64,000 nucleotides of DNA from positions 2,509,501-2,573,500 of the forward strand of contig CALYLW010000011.1 of the NCBI GenBank assembly GCA_944989445.1, read 5' to 3'. Shown here piece after piece: positions 47,067-58,677 of this stretch (its first letter is position 1; each line of letters starts with the position of its first letter). The position numbers and the translations under genes were made by a program. The notes beneath the pieces are model-generated. The model searched no databases. It saw nothing but the letters and a program-made list of their open reading frames with translations, and was not told the DNA's origin. The stretch comes from Ampullaceana balthica. Its lineage: Eukaryota; Mollusca; Gastropoda; Lymnaeidae.

Positions 47067-47869
47067 GCTCTACATCTCAAGAAAGCTTCCTCTATTTGAT
47101 GACGATTCATCTTCGATGTGGCTACGAAATGCACGATTTTGATTAACAAAAAACAATATGATATTCGTCAAAGTTTTCTATTAAATTGTAGCAGTTATTT
47201 TCTAAGTTCTGCTGCCGTTTTCCAAACTTATGGAGCAACATATCTACTCTAAAAACATATCTTGATTATATAAATTTTGGCTCATTTTCCATCTTTTAAA
47301 TATTTTTGTTTTAGAAGAAATACCAGTGGCTAATAAATACTTCTCTAATTTTCGTGTCAATCTTTGGGGTGATAACTATATAAAATCTAGTAATATTAAT
47401 ATCAAATAAATATGTATTCTTTTTAATTAGGTGCCTCCCCTGGCTTTTGAAATTTTCTTTTTTCTTCATTATATTGGCATTAAAATTTGAATGAAATAGT
47501 GCACGCAATTTTTTACTTATTTGGAATTATGCTGTCGTGTGTAGGCTAATACAGTGCAGTTTTGAATTTTCTGAAGGGAGATTATCTTTCCATAAACTTG
47601 AAATTACAATCATATTTGTATTTTAAGTGTTGTCTATAAGAGGGCGTCCCATTGGAGCCCGCCATTGACAGAAAAACGGCTAAATGAGGTTAAATTATTT
47701 CCACCCCAGTTCAGTGCTGTCACAAGTGGCGTAGGAAGTTTCTTCCCGCAGCTCTTCCGGTCAGTATCAGACTGCCCTTCCCCTTGTCAATAGAAAATGA
47801 AGAAACAAGTGGGGGCTTTCCCGGGATGCAGTTGCAGCATTTCCAACGTGCCGCTTCGTAGTCCTAGTT

Positions 47870-48140
47870 CTAGGGCGCCAAGAGGCAAAGTTCCCTTTTC
47901 AGGCCATGCTGGCCTATTGGCCAAGTGAAGCAGCGTTTCTATGGCCACGGAATACGGGGGGATTATTTGGCTAGCACAATGCTCAGCCGCTTTTACTTCA
48001 CCCCAACTAATGGCAGGTACCTATTCGGAGGTGGGTGGACTCAAGTACGCCCTTAGCTACAAACAGACCCCTGCCTTCACAGAGATTCGAACCCGTGACT
48101 CTTTACCCAGCCGTGACCACCGCTCCAAGAGGGGCGGTAA
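47870..48140 (-). mobile_element. tRNA-derived SINE, diverged copy (minus strand)
   Basis: On the minus strand it shows 'ggagcggtggtcacggctggg', a B box 'cgggttcgaatc', then 'aagggcgtacttgagtccac', 'gaataggtacctgcca' and 'aaacgctgcttcacttggcc', in the same order as the SINEs at 32625-32905 and 55080-55368. It lacks their 3' tail. Confidence 0.75.
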
Positions 48141-51100
48141 TTAGAGCTTCGGATCGAGCGATTTACTGTTTTTCTTATATAAATTAGTGGGCGAAAGAAA
48201 ATAGAAGATGGTAGACACTGCGCATTGGTTGACCATTTTGACAAGTGGTGGCGTTAAAAAGGGAGCGTTTAGGATGTTGCTATTTTAGCTCTTTGTTCCT
48301 TTTTTTTTAAAATCATCTCGATAACAGCTGCCTCTTGGCTAAGAAATGTCATACCTGGTTTTACTTTTCATAGAGAGCCCTTTACTGTTCTGCTGGTATT
48401 AGACTAAAGTACAAAGCTGTAATCCATGAGCATTTGCTCATATGCAATGTTCAACTGGTGCAGAGGTCCCCACGAGGTACTGGCCAGTGTTTTAATAATA
48501 ATTTATAATTTTGGTGAGTTATTTTTTCAAATTTTGAAAACGATTTAAAAAAACAAAAAGATGATAGAGCCAGATTATGTTTTGCTACCATGCGGCTTTT
48601 TTGGGAAGACATACTTTGATGGTGTAGTAGTAGTTCATTCTCATTTTCCATTTCTAGCAATAGGCATAGAGCCATAACAAGTTTTAATTTTAAGTTTAAT
48701 ATAGACCAGTAGTTTGCCCTGTGGGCCATTAATGAACATTAGCAATAGGGTAAAACTAAATGAAATGAAATACCTCATGGAAGTCCTTAGAGGATGTATG
48801 ACATTTAATAAATAGGCTCCTCATTAAACAAGTGGAGTGAAAAACATTTTTTCCCTTATACACCATGAGTATACATATTTAAATGTGTAAACAAAACAAA
48901 ATTAAACATGCAGTCCTTAAATGTCAGAGCATTAGTAGCCCCCTAATTTGTGCCAATCATAAAAGCAAAAACTTGGGTCACACACTAATAATAACCTGTG
49001 TTACAACCCATAGAGATAACAAATAATTGTTTACGCATCTAATGTGAATTTTGTTTTGCATATGTAAATATTTATTTTTAAATCAGAGGTACGAAAATCA
49101 AAACAAGTTCAACATAAAGATTTTCTATTTGTGTGCGATGTCCTCGTCAACTGCAGTTCAAAATGTTCATATTTTACCTCTACTATCTATTCAGTGTTAA
49201 TGCCTGCTGCATAGAGTGGACCAGGTGCAAAATAGACTTCACTAATTTTATAAATTTGCCATTGCTTTATTATAATTAGAATGTTTCAGTAGTTTCTTTC
49301 TAAGACTTCATTAAAGAAAAAAGATCCACTATTTTATTGTGGGCGTACTTGATATTGACATATGTCTTGGGAAAGTCCATATTCAGAAACGGCACAGAGA
49401 ACTGAAACTGGGGACAACTGGTTTAAGAAAAAAGCATTTGCCAAGGTTTTTAATATGTGACTGGATGAAATATCCCACTTATTTATAATTTAACATTCAA
49501 ATCCTTGGATAGCAACAATCCTTGGGCCCCGCCCCCCCCAAATAAAAAATAAAAAAATAACTACTTTAAAAAATTCATTGATGTAAATGCAAACATTTAT
49601 TTCACATTACAGTACAAAATTTTAATGCCATGCTATTATTATCAGAATGGGTTACATCATGTTTAAAAAAAAATTACATATTGCTCCCTATCACTATCTA
49701 AACTACTATAGGTAAATCAAATGATATTCAAGGTGAACTTATTCAAATATTTAATGGCAGCACTCAGATTATAATATTAAATTCAAAATTGATCTCCAGT
49801 TGACATAAGAAAATTAATAACTTAAGTTTTATTTAAACATGACCTTAGGACATGGCAGACTTTGAGAACTATATGGCATATCTATAAGGTGAAAAGATAC
49901 AGCAGAGGATAAATACTACTGCATGCCAGATAATCGGTATTATGGTATTTGTACATTGGGTTATGAAAAAAATACAGAAAGTTCATTCAATTCATTGATG
50001 ATATTATTATTAAGGGCAATAAGAGAGCCATTTCTGTACATTTCTTTATAAATTTCAAGGAAACTTGAACAGTCATGCACTATTGAGCATGGCTGATAAC
50101 GGGAAAAAAAAATTGTAGCTTAGACCAACACTTGCAATGAAGTTCTTATCCTTAAGTTAAAAATCAAATATAAGATGCAATAATTGATATATTTACAAGT
50201 ATTCCTCTAAATTAAATCACATACGATTGAGTTATTAGTTTTATAAAGATAGTTCTATGAATAAGCACATCCAAATAAAAAAAGATATTATTCAACAATT
50301 TTGTATCACAGGTTATTCATAATTATAAAAACATAATCATAAAAATTTTGTGGAAGTCATAACAACTTCAGCAGACCTGATGTTTATGAAATACTTAATT
50401 TTACACAGTCAACTTTATAATTTGTTCGCATAATTAAATTATTCAGTAATATATAAATATATTTGACAAAAAATCAACACATCATCACTGGATTCTAATT
50501 AACACATATATTAACAAAAATATTAAAGATATTTTGAAGTGATTGACTCCAGAAACAGATTTTTTTTTAAATGCCTCACAGGAACGTAAATAAATAAATT
50601 ATTATAGTATACTTTTTTAAGATAAGTAAACATAGGGTGCTAAAAAACTAAGAGAACTATTAAAATCTAACATAAAATGTACAGAGTGTTTGAGTGATTG
50701 TGCCTTAAATAATTATGTATTATTTTTTAACAAATTAAATTTAATTATGACATTTAATTGATTTAACCAAGCATAAAAATAAAAATTTATGTTAATAACT
50801 TCACTTTTCTATATTTATATTTCAGTTGTTCTAGACTAAAATATTTACTTAATGAGATCACATTTAAATTCGACAACAAATTGTTAAAAGAAGAATGCGT
50901 TTTAAACTACCCACATCTAGATTATTTATATATTTTATAAACAACAACATTTCAATACAGTTTCAAAATAATGACACATTTAAATTGTGTTCATGGAAAT
51001 CAAATATAAATTTATAAAGCCAGTGTATTTCACCTAAATTTCCAGAAAATTTTAGAAATAACCACCATGTTTTCTGCCCCACATCTGAATGTGATTAATC

Positions 51101-51200
51101 TTAATCTAAGATAAAATTCAAAAATATTTTAAAAATCAATAGTGAGTTAATCACAACATAGATTTACTACAGAAAATGCTATAAAGTTACTAAACTATTC
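48141..51200. other. No gene recognised (48.1-51.2 kb)
   Basis: AT-rich interval downstream of the BTBD gene. It contains a C-tract at about 49530-49540 and short chance frames only. Part may be 3' UTR of the minus-strand BTBD gene. Confidence 0.5.
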
Positions 51201-51208
51201 ATCTAATG

Positions 51209-51600
51209 CAGGGGCCGGGAAACCATGGCTTGCAAGCCAGATGTGGCTCCTTTGATGGCTAAATCTGGCTCGCAGACAAATGTTCCATTCTAAAAAAAAT
51301 GTTTTTTCAGACTCCTTTGATCTACGTATTGATTGGATATTTTAAAAAAATTAAGTAAAGCCATGTAGCACCATAAGTAGCATTAATGGTAAGAAATACT
51401 CATTATTTATTAGCAACAGCATAACAATGTTATTATTAAGAAGTGAGAGACATAATTATTGTACTTTTAGTGTTGCAATCACACTAAATGCACACATTTA
51501 CTTGAATTTTTAGTTTTAAACATGTTTGGCTCCCACAGAATAGCTATTCAAAATATGTGGTGTTTATGGCTCTCTCAGACAAAAAGTTTCCCGACCCCTG
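51209..51600 (+). mobile_element. hAT MITE 'A', copy 2, perfect 8-bp duplication
   Basis: Ends CAGGGGCCGGGAAACCATGG and TTTCCCGACCCCTG, flanked by identical ATCTAATG (51201-51208 and 51601-51608). A 392-bp non-coding element with the interior words 'ccagatgtggctcc' and 'tggctcgcagacaaatgttc' shared with the copies at 39575 and 58416. Confidence 0.92.
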
Positions 51601-52087
51601 ATCTAATGCATACCAATAAAATAACTTAATGTCTTATAATTATATACAAAATAAACATAATCATATTATGTTAAAGTTATGAAATCTGAATTTTTTTATA
51701 CACGAAAAATAAATTAAAATCTTGTATGGGGGAATACTTAAATTTTGTGCAAAACAAAAACTTCAATATGTTGCTTTCTTTGATTTACTGTGAGGAGCTT
51801 TTTTTAAAAATAAAATCAATTACAGTGTATAGCTTTGTTGGATTGGGCTCAGTGCATTTGGGTGTATCTAAAATATTTTTGGTGTGAAATATAAGAGGAC
51901 ATGATTTTAAAATATTTTCTTTTTAAAAAAAATAAAAGAAATGATGGAATCAAAAGAAATTTTCTAAAATGAACATTATATTGATTTATATATAGCTTGT
52001 AATACTGGCAAAAGCCTAAAGGGAGCAATGAAAATAAAGCTTTGTGCTTTGTTTAAGAAAAGGATTTCAAAGGCTACCAATACTTCA

Positions 52088-54258
52088 TCAACAATAGAAA
52101 ATTAACTCTGGTATCTGTCCGCCTTGGACACCAGTTCCATTAGTGCTGTCCGATGAGCACTGAAATTGGAAGGTAACTTTTCCACACTGAATTTCAGCAG
52201 ACCCTTCTTGACCAAAATAACTCAATTCTTTACCCTCCAGAATCACACTTGCTGTATAAAATGTCTCTGGCTCTATCTGCACTGGACTTTCAAATAAAAC
52301 TGGAAAAGTATTGCTTGAGCCATCTGACAGGAATTTCGTGGAGCAATGCCCTTCAATTAATCCATTCCTTTTTAATTCTATCTTCACTTTATACTCAGAA
52401 GCCGCATTGCTGGATCCATATAGCCCAAATCCAGCAATAAAAATTCTTCTGTCCACTGAAAACTGAATACTGTCACAGCGACCACGATATCGCCATTGAT
52501 TGCTACGATAAGCTGATGACTGAAACCTGTGAACTCTATACTGAGACAGTCCCTTTCTGTTTAACTTGCTGAATGGTAACTTTGGTGACTGTTGTGCAGT
52601 GAAATAAAGAAAAAGATCATGGCACTCTTGTAATGTCAAGATACCTGTTTGGGCAGGACCATTTGCAAAGTCTTCAAGTGACATAGACGGGAATCTAATG
52701 AGATGTATACATTCTCCTAGCACACGTCTTTGATTCTGAGAAGTTGGGTTAAGGTCTTGCCTAATGCATTCTGTTTTTGCCCATCTGCATACAGCATTAA
52801 ATATGCTGAGTTCTTTTGTGTTTAAAGTTTCTCTAGACAAAATAGTTTCTAAAGTTCGCTTATCAATATCAGTAAAGCCTTCAGAGAGAAGTGACTCTTC
52901 AGCTTGCGCATCAATAACTTCCCAGCATCGCTGCATAAGTTCTACTTCCTCAAATAAACGACCTTGACTTAGAAGAACACATGCATTTTTAGCACTGAGA
53001 CTTGTCTCGAGATAACGAACACAAGCTTTAGCAAGCTGAGGCACAATATATTTCTTCGCCACATACAGAGTTGCCAGAACTGTGTCAGCTTCAATCCAGA
53101 TTTCATCACAGTATAAAAATCTAATTTTAAAAAAAGATAAAAAAGACAACAAGTTAAAACGTACGTAAATATAATTTTAAAACAAAAAGATATTTATAGG
53201 AGATGCATGGTGATCCTAAAAAAAAAGAAGAAAAAGCAAAAGAGCTCCAACAATTGATCTGGAATATGATCAATAAGTGTAGGAATTTTTTTTTAAAAAG
53301 GAACACAGAGATAAGGGAAAACTTAAGATATTAAAAATGAAGAACAAATTAAAAAAACTTTTTATATGATAAAGTCGCTAGGCATGGGAGAGGTAATAAT
53401 GAAAATTGTGTACAGACAGCTAAAGATAGGTTTAAGAACATGGGTGTCCTAATCAGAAATAGCAAAAAGAGCAGCATTTTTAATGAAGTAATTTGAAGTA
53501 CAGTACCTTCAATTAGAAAGAATAAAAGCAGAGCGCTAGTTTGATAGTGGTTTTACTTTCCAAGTCATTATTTTCTGCTGTTATCAAATTAACAAAATTA
53601 AAAAATGCTGCTTTAAATTTTAACCATCAATGTTAAAAAAATTCTCAATAACTAAGTGAAACATGCATATCTTTTAAAAATAAGTGATTTAACATAATTC
53701 CAAAATTTTATTCTAGCGTTTAAAAAGAAAAAGGCTATTAATTAATATGTAACAAAAAATAAAAACCAACCTTAATAAATTAAGAAAAGCAGTTGGTTCC
53801 ACATCTGGCATGTTTATCTCCATGACTTTGACTTCTTCTGCAAGTCCACCATATAGCATAGCATAGAAAACTGAACTCCCTGAACCAAGTATAAATTTAT
53901 GACCAGGAATTCTCTTTTGATGGCCTGCTAACCCAACAGTAAAAAATACATCAGCCATCAGAGGATTGTTAAACATGACAGCATTTCTCTCATGGACACT
54001 GTTTACTGACGCTTGCCAATTGTGGTGTTCACTTAACTTGGCAGTTGGAAGTGCTGGTGTCTGAGGAGGAGAAGAGATGCGTCGTGGGGCAGATGTGGGT
54101 TGCCATGATATAGGTGAAGAATCTCTCTGACGAGCAGATGTAGGCTGACTTGAATTAGCTGTATTATTACGAGACTGACTGGGTGGGATAAAATTTTGTG
54201 GAACTTCTTGGTTCATCTCTTCTTCATCTTTATCTTTTGCTGGTATGCAGGACTTCAT
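52088..54258 (-). CDS. BTBD6: BTB-BACK-PHR protein, BTBD3/BTBD6 orthologue (506 aa)
   Basis: Exon 1 is 54258-53771 (donor taag|gttggt, phase 2) and exon 2 is 53120-52088 (acceptor aaattag|a). The join reads LNLLR-FLYCDEIWIEADTVLATLY, as in vertebrate BTBD3/6. Residues 1-80 are Ser/Pro/Gln-rich with a QPTSA-type duplication. BTB is about 81-190 (NWQASVNSVHERNAVMF, ADVFFTVG), BACK about 207-312 (KNACVLLSQGRLFEE, RCWEVIDAQAE). The PHR domain (about 359-506) contains FQSSAYRSNQWRYRGRCDSIQ and ends GTGVQGGQIPELIFYC. BTBD6 is a CUL3 adaptor implicated in neuronal differentiation. Upstream of the chosen ATG the frame stays open to an acceptor (tttttag) near 54290, so an extra N-terminal exon is possible. 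Vertebrates have both BTBD3 and BTBD6; this single gene could be called either. Confidence 0.94.
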
Positions 54259-54431
54259 TTTGAGGGACAATTTAAATGCCAGATATTTCCCTAAAAAAGG
54301 AATAACATCAAATGTTTTAATAAAGCATTAAAAAAATACAATAGTAATTCCAACACTGAACATTTTTCTTATTATTTCTTCAAGTGCTAAGACTAAGAGT
54401 AGCTGAAGGGAAATATTTAAAAGGTTTTCTC

Positions 54432-54560
54432 TTATCTCATCTCATCTTTTACAGACACTCCTTTTATACAGAAGATTATTGCCTCCTACACTTATCCATG
54501 GTTTATGTCTAGTCTTGCATTTTTATTAGAGTTTTAAATGTTGATAGAGTGTTGGTTTTC
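54432..54560 (-). repeat. SINE tail fragment (minus strand)
   Basis: Read on the minus strand it ends with the shared tail 'aataatcttctgtataaaagg'-like + 'gtgtctgtaaaagat'. It is preceded by 'gactagacataaacc' and 'tctaataaaaatgc', matching 57884-58038. Part of a second SINE type that shares its 3' end with the tRNA SINE. Confidence 0.7.
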
Positions 54561-54924
54561 CTCAAACAACCCATTTTTTAAGCTACATTTAAAAATTAAT
54601 TTCTAAACCAAAATGACTTTAAATATTGGTTGGTAAAATCAGCAATTTTCACAATGCTATTAAGAATAACTACCAGCCATAGACTATAGCTATGACATAA
54701 ATATTTTAAGGAATGGTCACACAAGGCAGTTTCCTTGGGTCTCATACTAATAGGTGCATCAAGTTGATCATATTGGTATTGACACTAACAGGTAAGTCAT
54801 GCATAAAAAAAATATATGACATCTTTTTCACATCACTGAATTATAACATTTCTATTTAATTTTAATTTTTATAGTTTATGGTCGAGTTTTTTTAGATGTT
54901 AGACTTGGATTTTTTAGAATAATC

Positions 54925-55040
54925 CAAAAAGCACTGGGTGACACCTTTACAAGGGGTGACATCGAATTGTAAAATTCTGTATGTTCCTGTATGCTACCGC
55001 ACTGAGTGACACCAGCCCTAGTGATGCCTCTGCCAAAAAG
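54925..55040 (-). repeat. End of a MITE with GGTGTCACTCAGTGCGGTA words
   Basis: Read on the minus strand: 'ggcagaggcatcactaggg..ggtgtcactcagtgcggtagc'. Comparable to 46238-46290 on the plus strand ('ggcagtggcgtaaaaagggcggtgtcacccagtgcgataa'). Only one end of each copy is identified. Confidence 0.4.
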
Positions 55041-55079
55041 GTTTTATTTCTTTGTAGTTTTGTTTCTTTTTGCTCAACA

Positions 55080-55368
55080 AGCACGGTGGTCGAGTGGCAT
55101 GCGCGCTCGGCTGGCGTACTGATGGTCATGGGTTCGGATCCTTGTGAAGGCTAGGATTTGTTCCCGGGGCCTAGGGCGTCCCTGAGTCCACCCAGCTCTG
55201 AATGGGTACCTAACATTGGTTAGGGAAATAAAGGCGGCTGGATAATGTGTGGAACCCTTATAGCCGAGGCCTGTGAACGCTGCATCACTTGCCAACAGAC
55301 CAGCATGGTCTGTGGACGCATTAATCTTCTGTATAGAAGGAGCGTCTGTATAGATAAGACAAGACAAC
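55080..55368 (+). mobile_element. tRNA-derived SINE (complete, plus strand)
   Basis: The head 'cggtggtcgagtggcatgcg' (A box) and 'gggttcggatcc' (B box) give a tRNA-like promoter. The body contains 'ggatttgttcccggggcc', 'gggcgtccctgagtcc' and 'gaatgggtacctaacat'. The tail 'ggacgcattaatcttctg..gaaggagcgtctgt' ends in a degenerate 'agataagacaaga' tract. It has the same structure as the inverted copy at 32625-32905. Confidence 0.87.
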
Positions 55369-55370
55369 AT

Positions 55371-56080
55371 TTATAATGATGGTAATTTTCTTATTTTTGT
55401 GTGCTTTGTTTTAGCAAAGAACTCTTTTTTTAAAAAAGCAAAAATACTTCTTTGAAATAGTCAATTCTTTAATGAAGTAATGTTAACAACATTTTTTATT
55501 ATAAATGATTAATAGATGGAACAAACATGATTTGCACTAGGATCACTTTTGTTGCTTGCCAATATGGTGAATAATGTTGAATAATAAATTAAGTTACGAG
55601 CCATAAAGCAACACTTAATTTTGAAATAATAAAAACTCAGGAAATCACAGTCTTATGTGCTTTCATTTCATTTGATACGGTCTTCTCAAGCTAATTGACA
55701 ACCTTTAAATCATTTGTTACTTTTAAATTAAAAAAAAAGTACAAGTGATTGAACTCAAGTCATAAAATTATTTTTAGGGTGCCTCTTGCTCTTACCATCT
55801 TAATCATCAGCTTAAAAATAGGGTTATTAAAGTATAATAATAATTATAAAGGCAAGGTTACTTGCAAAGTAAGCATTTCATTCCCTAGGTTATATGTTTT
55901 AAGGTCCATAGGCTATATGTTTTAATAAAATAGATAACTAAACCTAACCCTTATACTAAAAATCACTAATTCTATGCCATAACACTAGCGTAAACATGGT
56001 CCGAAACATTCACTTTGCTTTAGCCTTGCCTTAAAACTTATGGAGAATACGAACCAACCATGAACTGTACAGTCTATATC
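55371..56080. other. No gene recognised (55.4-56.1 kb)
   Basis: AT-rich spacer. A near-repeat of 'aggttatatgttttaa' and 'aggctatatgttttaa' occurs at about 55887-55925. Confidence 0.5.
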
Positions 56081-56089
56081 AGGATATCA

Positions 56090-56348
56090 CGACAGTTGCA
56101 GAAATAAAAAAGGGCAGACTGAGCTGGGCAGGACATTTAAAAAGAAAGTCAAATGACAAAGGAGTAAAGAGGGTGCACCACCAAAACCCCAGAGGAAAAC
56201 GGCTCAAGGAAAGACCTAGTCTTAGATGGATAGATGATGTAGAGAAAGATCTAAAACTGGGAATCCAATGTTGGGGAAGAAAGGCATTGATTAGGACTGA
56301 ATGGAAGGAGGTCATGAGGCTGGCCAAAGCGCTACATGGGCTGTAGCC
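56090..56348 (+). pseudogene. LINE C-terminal fragment
   Basis: An open frame reads EIKKGRLSWAGHLKRKSNDK, then VHHQNPRGKRLKERPSLRW, then DDVEKDLKLGIQCWGRKAL and a final EWKEVMRLAKALHGL-stop. This is the R4/jockey-like LINE C-terminal pattern (RLRWAGHV.R......G.R..GRP..RW.DDV..DL). No upstream reverse transcriptase is present, so it is a 5'-truncated insertion. Confidence 0.75.
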
Positions 56349-56775
56349 ATGGCCACAGGGATGGATGGCAATGCTCCCTTTAAGGTTTGCTGGTACGTGT
56401 GCAAGTAACAAAACTCGTGTGCACTGTTGCACAGCATCCATTTTTTTGTGCAATATTTTACAAATTTGCTGCACGGTAATGCAAAACTGCTGTGCTGTGT
56501 CAGTCAGATATCAGCTCAGCCGCGCAGCTTAAAGGGAACGTTGATGGATGGATGGATTGCCTTAAAATTAAAACTTATATATATATTATATATATTTTAT
56601 ATTAATATATATTAATAGTAGGCCTATATAAAAAGCTAACAACTTAGATGACAACTACAGGACCACAGCCACAGACGCCAGAGAATTAAAGACCCTTGTC
56701 TAATTTTTAAAAAATAAATAAATGAGATAAGTCCATTTTCATTTAATATTAATATAATAATCTTATTGAATCTTA

Positions 56776-57000
56776 TCTCATCTATTACAGACGCTCCTTC
56801 TATACAGAAAATTATTGCGTTCTACGATTATCCATATTTTATATTTAGTATAGTCTAACATTTTTATTAGAGTTTTAAATGACTTTAAATGTTGAACTTG
56901 ATAGTGTGTTGGCAACTGTTGGTTTTCCTGGTTTGATCAATGATCAAATAGCCATTCCATGCTCGAATTCCAGAGGCAGAGGGGAAGAATGAGAATATTA
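56776..57000 (-). repeat. SINE type 2, near-complete (minus strand)
   Basis: Read on the minus strand: 'ggaattcgagcatggaatgg' (B-box-like), 'aggaaaaccaacag', 'ctctaataaaaatg', then 'gacgcaataattttctg..gaaggagcgtctgtaatagatgag'. The same order is seen at 57884-58038. Confidence 0.65.
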
Positions 57001-57883
57001 ATTATTTTTATGTTTGTTCTTGTCTAAAGTCTAAAGGTTGTGTTTATTAGTTTTATTTAGATTATCTTTGAATCTTTGTGTTGTATTTCCAAATTAGAAT
57101 TCATATTTCAGTGACTACATCATCATTCATTCATTGAATTGACATCTTATTTATTTTATTTATCAAAATTATCTATTTCAATTATCTAGTAATCTACGTA
57201 AAATCATCTTAATCTTAGTCATCTACGTGCAATATACCTTATAGAATGAGAAGACTCTATCGGCCTTTCACTTAGAATTAGTTAACTTACTTTTCAATTT
57301 TGAAAAATAATTTTAAATTTTAATAGGCCTAGGTTGTTAATTGTAAATTGTTGACCAACCTAAAAAAAGAAAGCGAATTTCGGAAATGGATTTTGCAAAT
57401 TTCTTTGCCACTTTGCCTTCACTTTTTAGCCTACTTGAGAATTAGTTTAAAACCGATGACACCATTCCTTTATAAGGAAACGAGATGTTGTTGACACTTT
57501 AAGACCAAAAGACGCATAAGAAAATCACAAGAATGTGTCTTAGTCTTAGCCGTTATGCTTGATAGACTGCTTGTTACTATAATATATATGTGTGAAATAT
57601 AGGACACAAATAGAACCAAAAAACAACTGACATAAAAAACGATATTAATTTAAAATAATATCAGGATCGATACTATAAATCTAATCGAGAACGCAACAAA
57701 TGTGTGCATTTATATTATCCCTCCCCACCCACTTCCCGGCTATATCGGTAATCAAAATGAAACATTTATTATTAACATAGAATTTTGTAATTTTGATAAA
57801 ATAATTATATAAAATACATTGCATTCTAAAATGTTAATGAATCAAATTTCTATAACTTTAACATGGTTTCCTTGTGCAGTGTG

Positions 57884-58038
57884 GAATGAGAATTGGGTTG
57901 CCTGAGGAAACAAGAAAAACCAACACTCTATCAACACCTAAAACTCTAATAAAAATGCACGACTAGACATAAACTATAGATAAGCGTAGGACGCAATAAT
58001 CTTCTGTATAGAAGGAGCGTCTGTAACAGATAAGATTA
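57884..58038 (+). repeat. SINE type 2, 3' half (plus strand)
   Basis: Contains 'tggaatgagaattggg', 'aaaaaccaacactctatcaa', 'ctctaataaaaatgc', 'gactagacataaac' and the shared tail 'ggacgcaataatcttctgta' + 'gaaggagcgtctgtaacagataag', followed by a TA microsatellite. Confidence 0.7.
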
Positions 58039-58564
58039 ATAAGGCATATATATATATATATTGAATAAGAACAATTGAGTGGATGATCAAGATCTTAATT
58101 TTTAAAAAAGCAATTACAGTATTGAATTATTGATAAACTTTTGTAATTTGGCCAAATATATGCATTTTGAAATGCTCAATCACTATATTATAAACTAGTA
58201 AACTCAACTTTGTTTTAAAAGAATAATAAACGTCAAAGGTAATCGATTATAATAAATTTACAAATGCTCCACCTCCAAATCAATATTTACTTCCTTTCCA
58301 TATCTATGCACTTTCGTGTAAAAGAGTTTAGGATGGTAAGACAGTGGGTGTGATAATGTCTGATATAGTAATTTAAGCTATACAGGCTGAAGTGATACTG
58401 GAATATACTTTAGACCAGGGGTCGGGAAACCATGGCTCGCGAGCCAGATGTGGCTCTATAAGAGTCTATTGATGGTTGCATCTGGCTCGCAGACAAATGT
58501 TCAATTATAAACAAAAAACGTTTCTTCAGACTTCTTTGATCTACATATTAATTGCATTTTTAAA

Positions 58565-58677
58565 AAAACAGTCTCCACGCCATCATGAAGCTTAACCTCA
58601 CCAGCAGCCTTACAAATTTGCAACATGCTAATTTTGAAAGACAAAATATGGCTTTTATGGGAAAAGGGGGGGGGGCG
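58565..58677 (+). repeat. Element 'B' right-half piece 1
   Basis: Colinear with the reverse complement of the middle of the intact copy 62247-62661 ('cacgcc..atgaagctt', 'catgctaattttgaaa', 'atggcttttatggg', G-tract). It is cut off at 58677 by element C and resumes at 61608. Confidence 0.6.

Noticed and set aside
55083..55145. A functional tRNA gene
   Set aside because: The tRNA-like head is followed by a body and tail shared with the SINE at 32625-32905, and the cloverleaf is imperfect.
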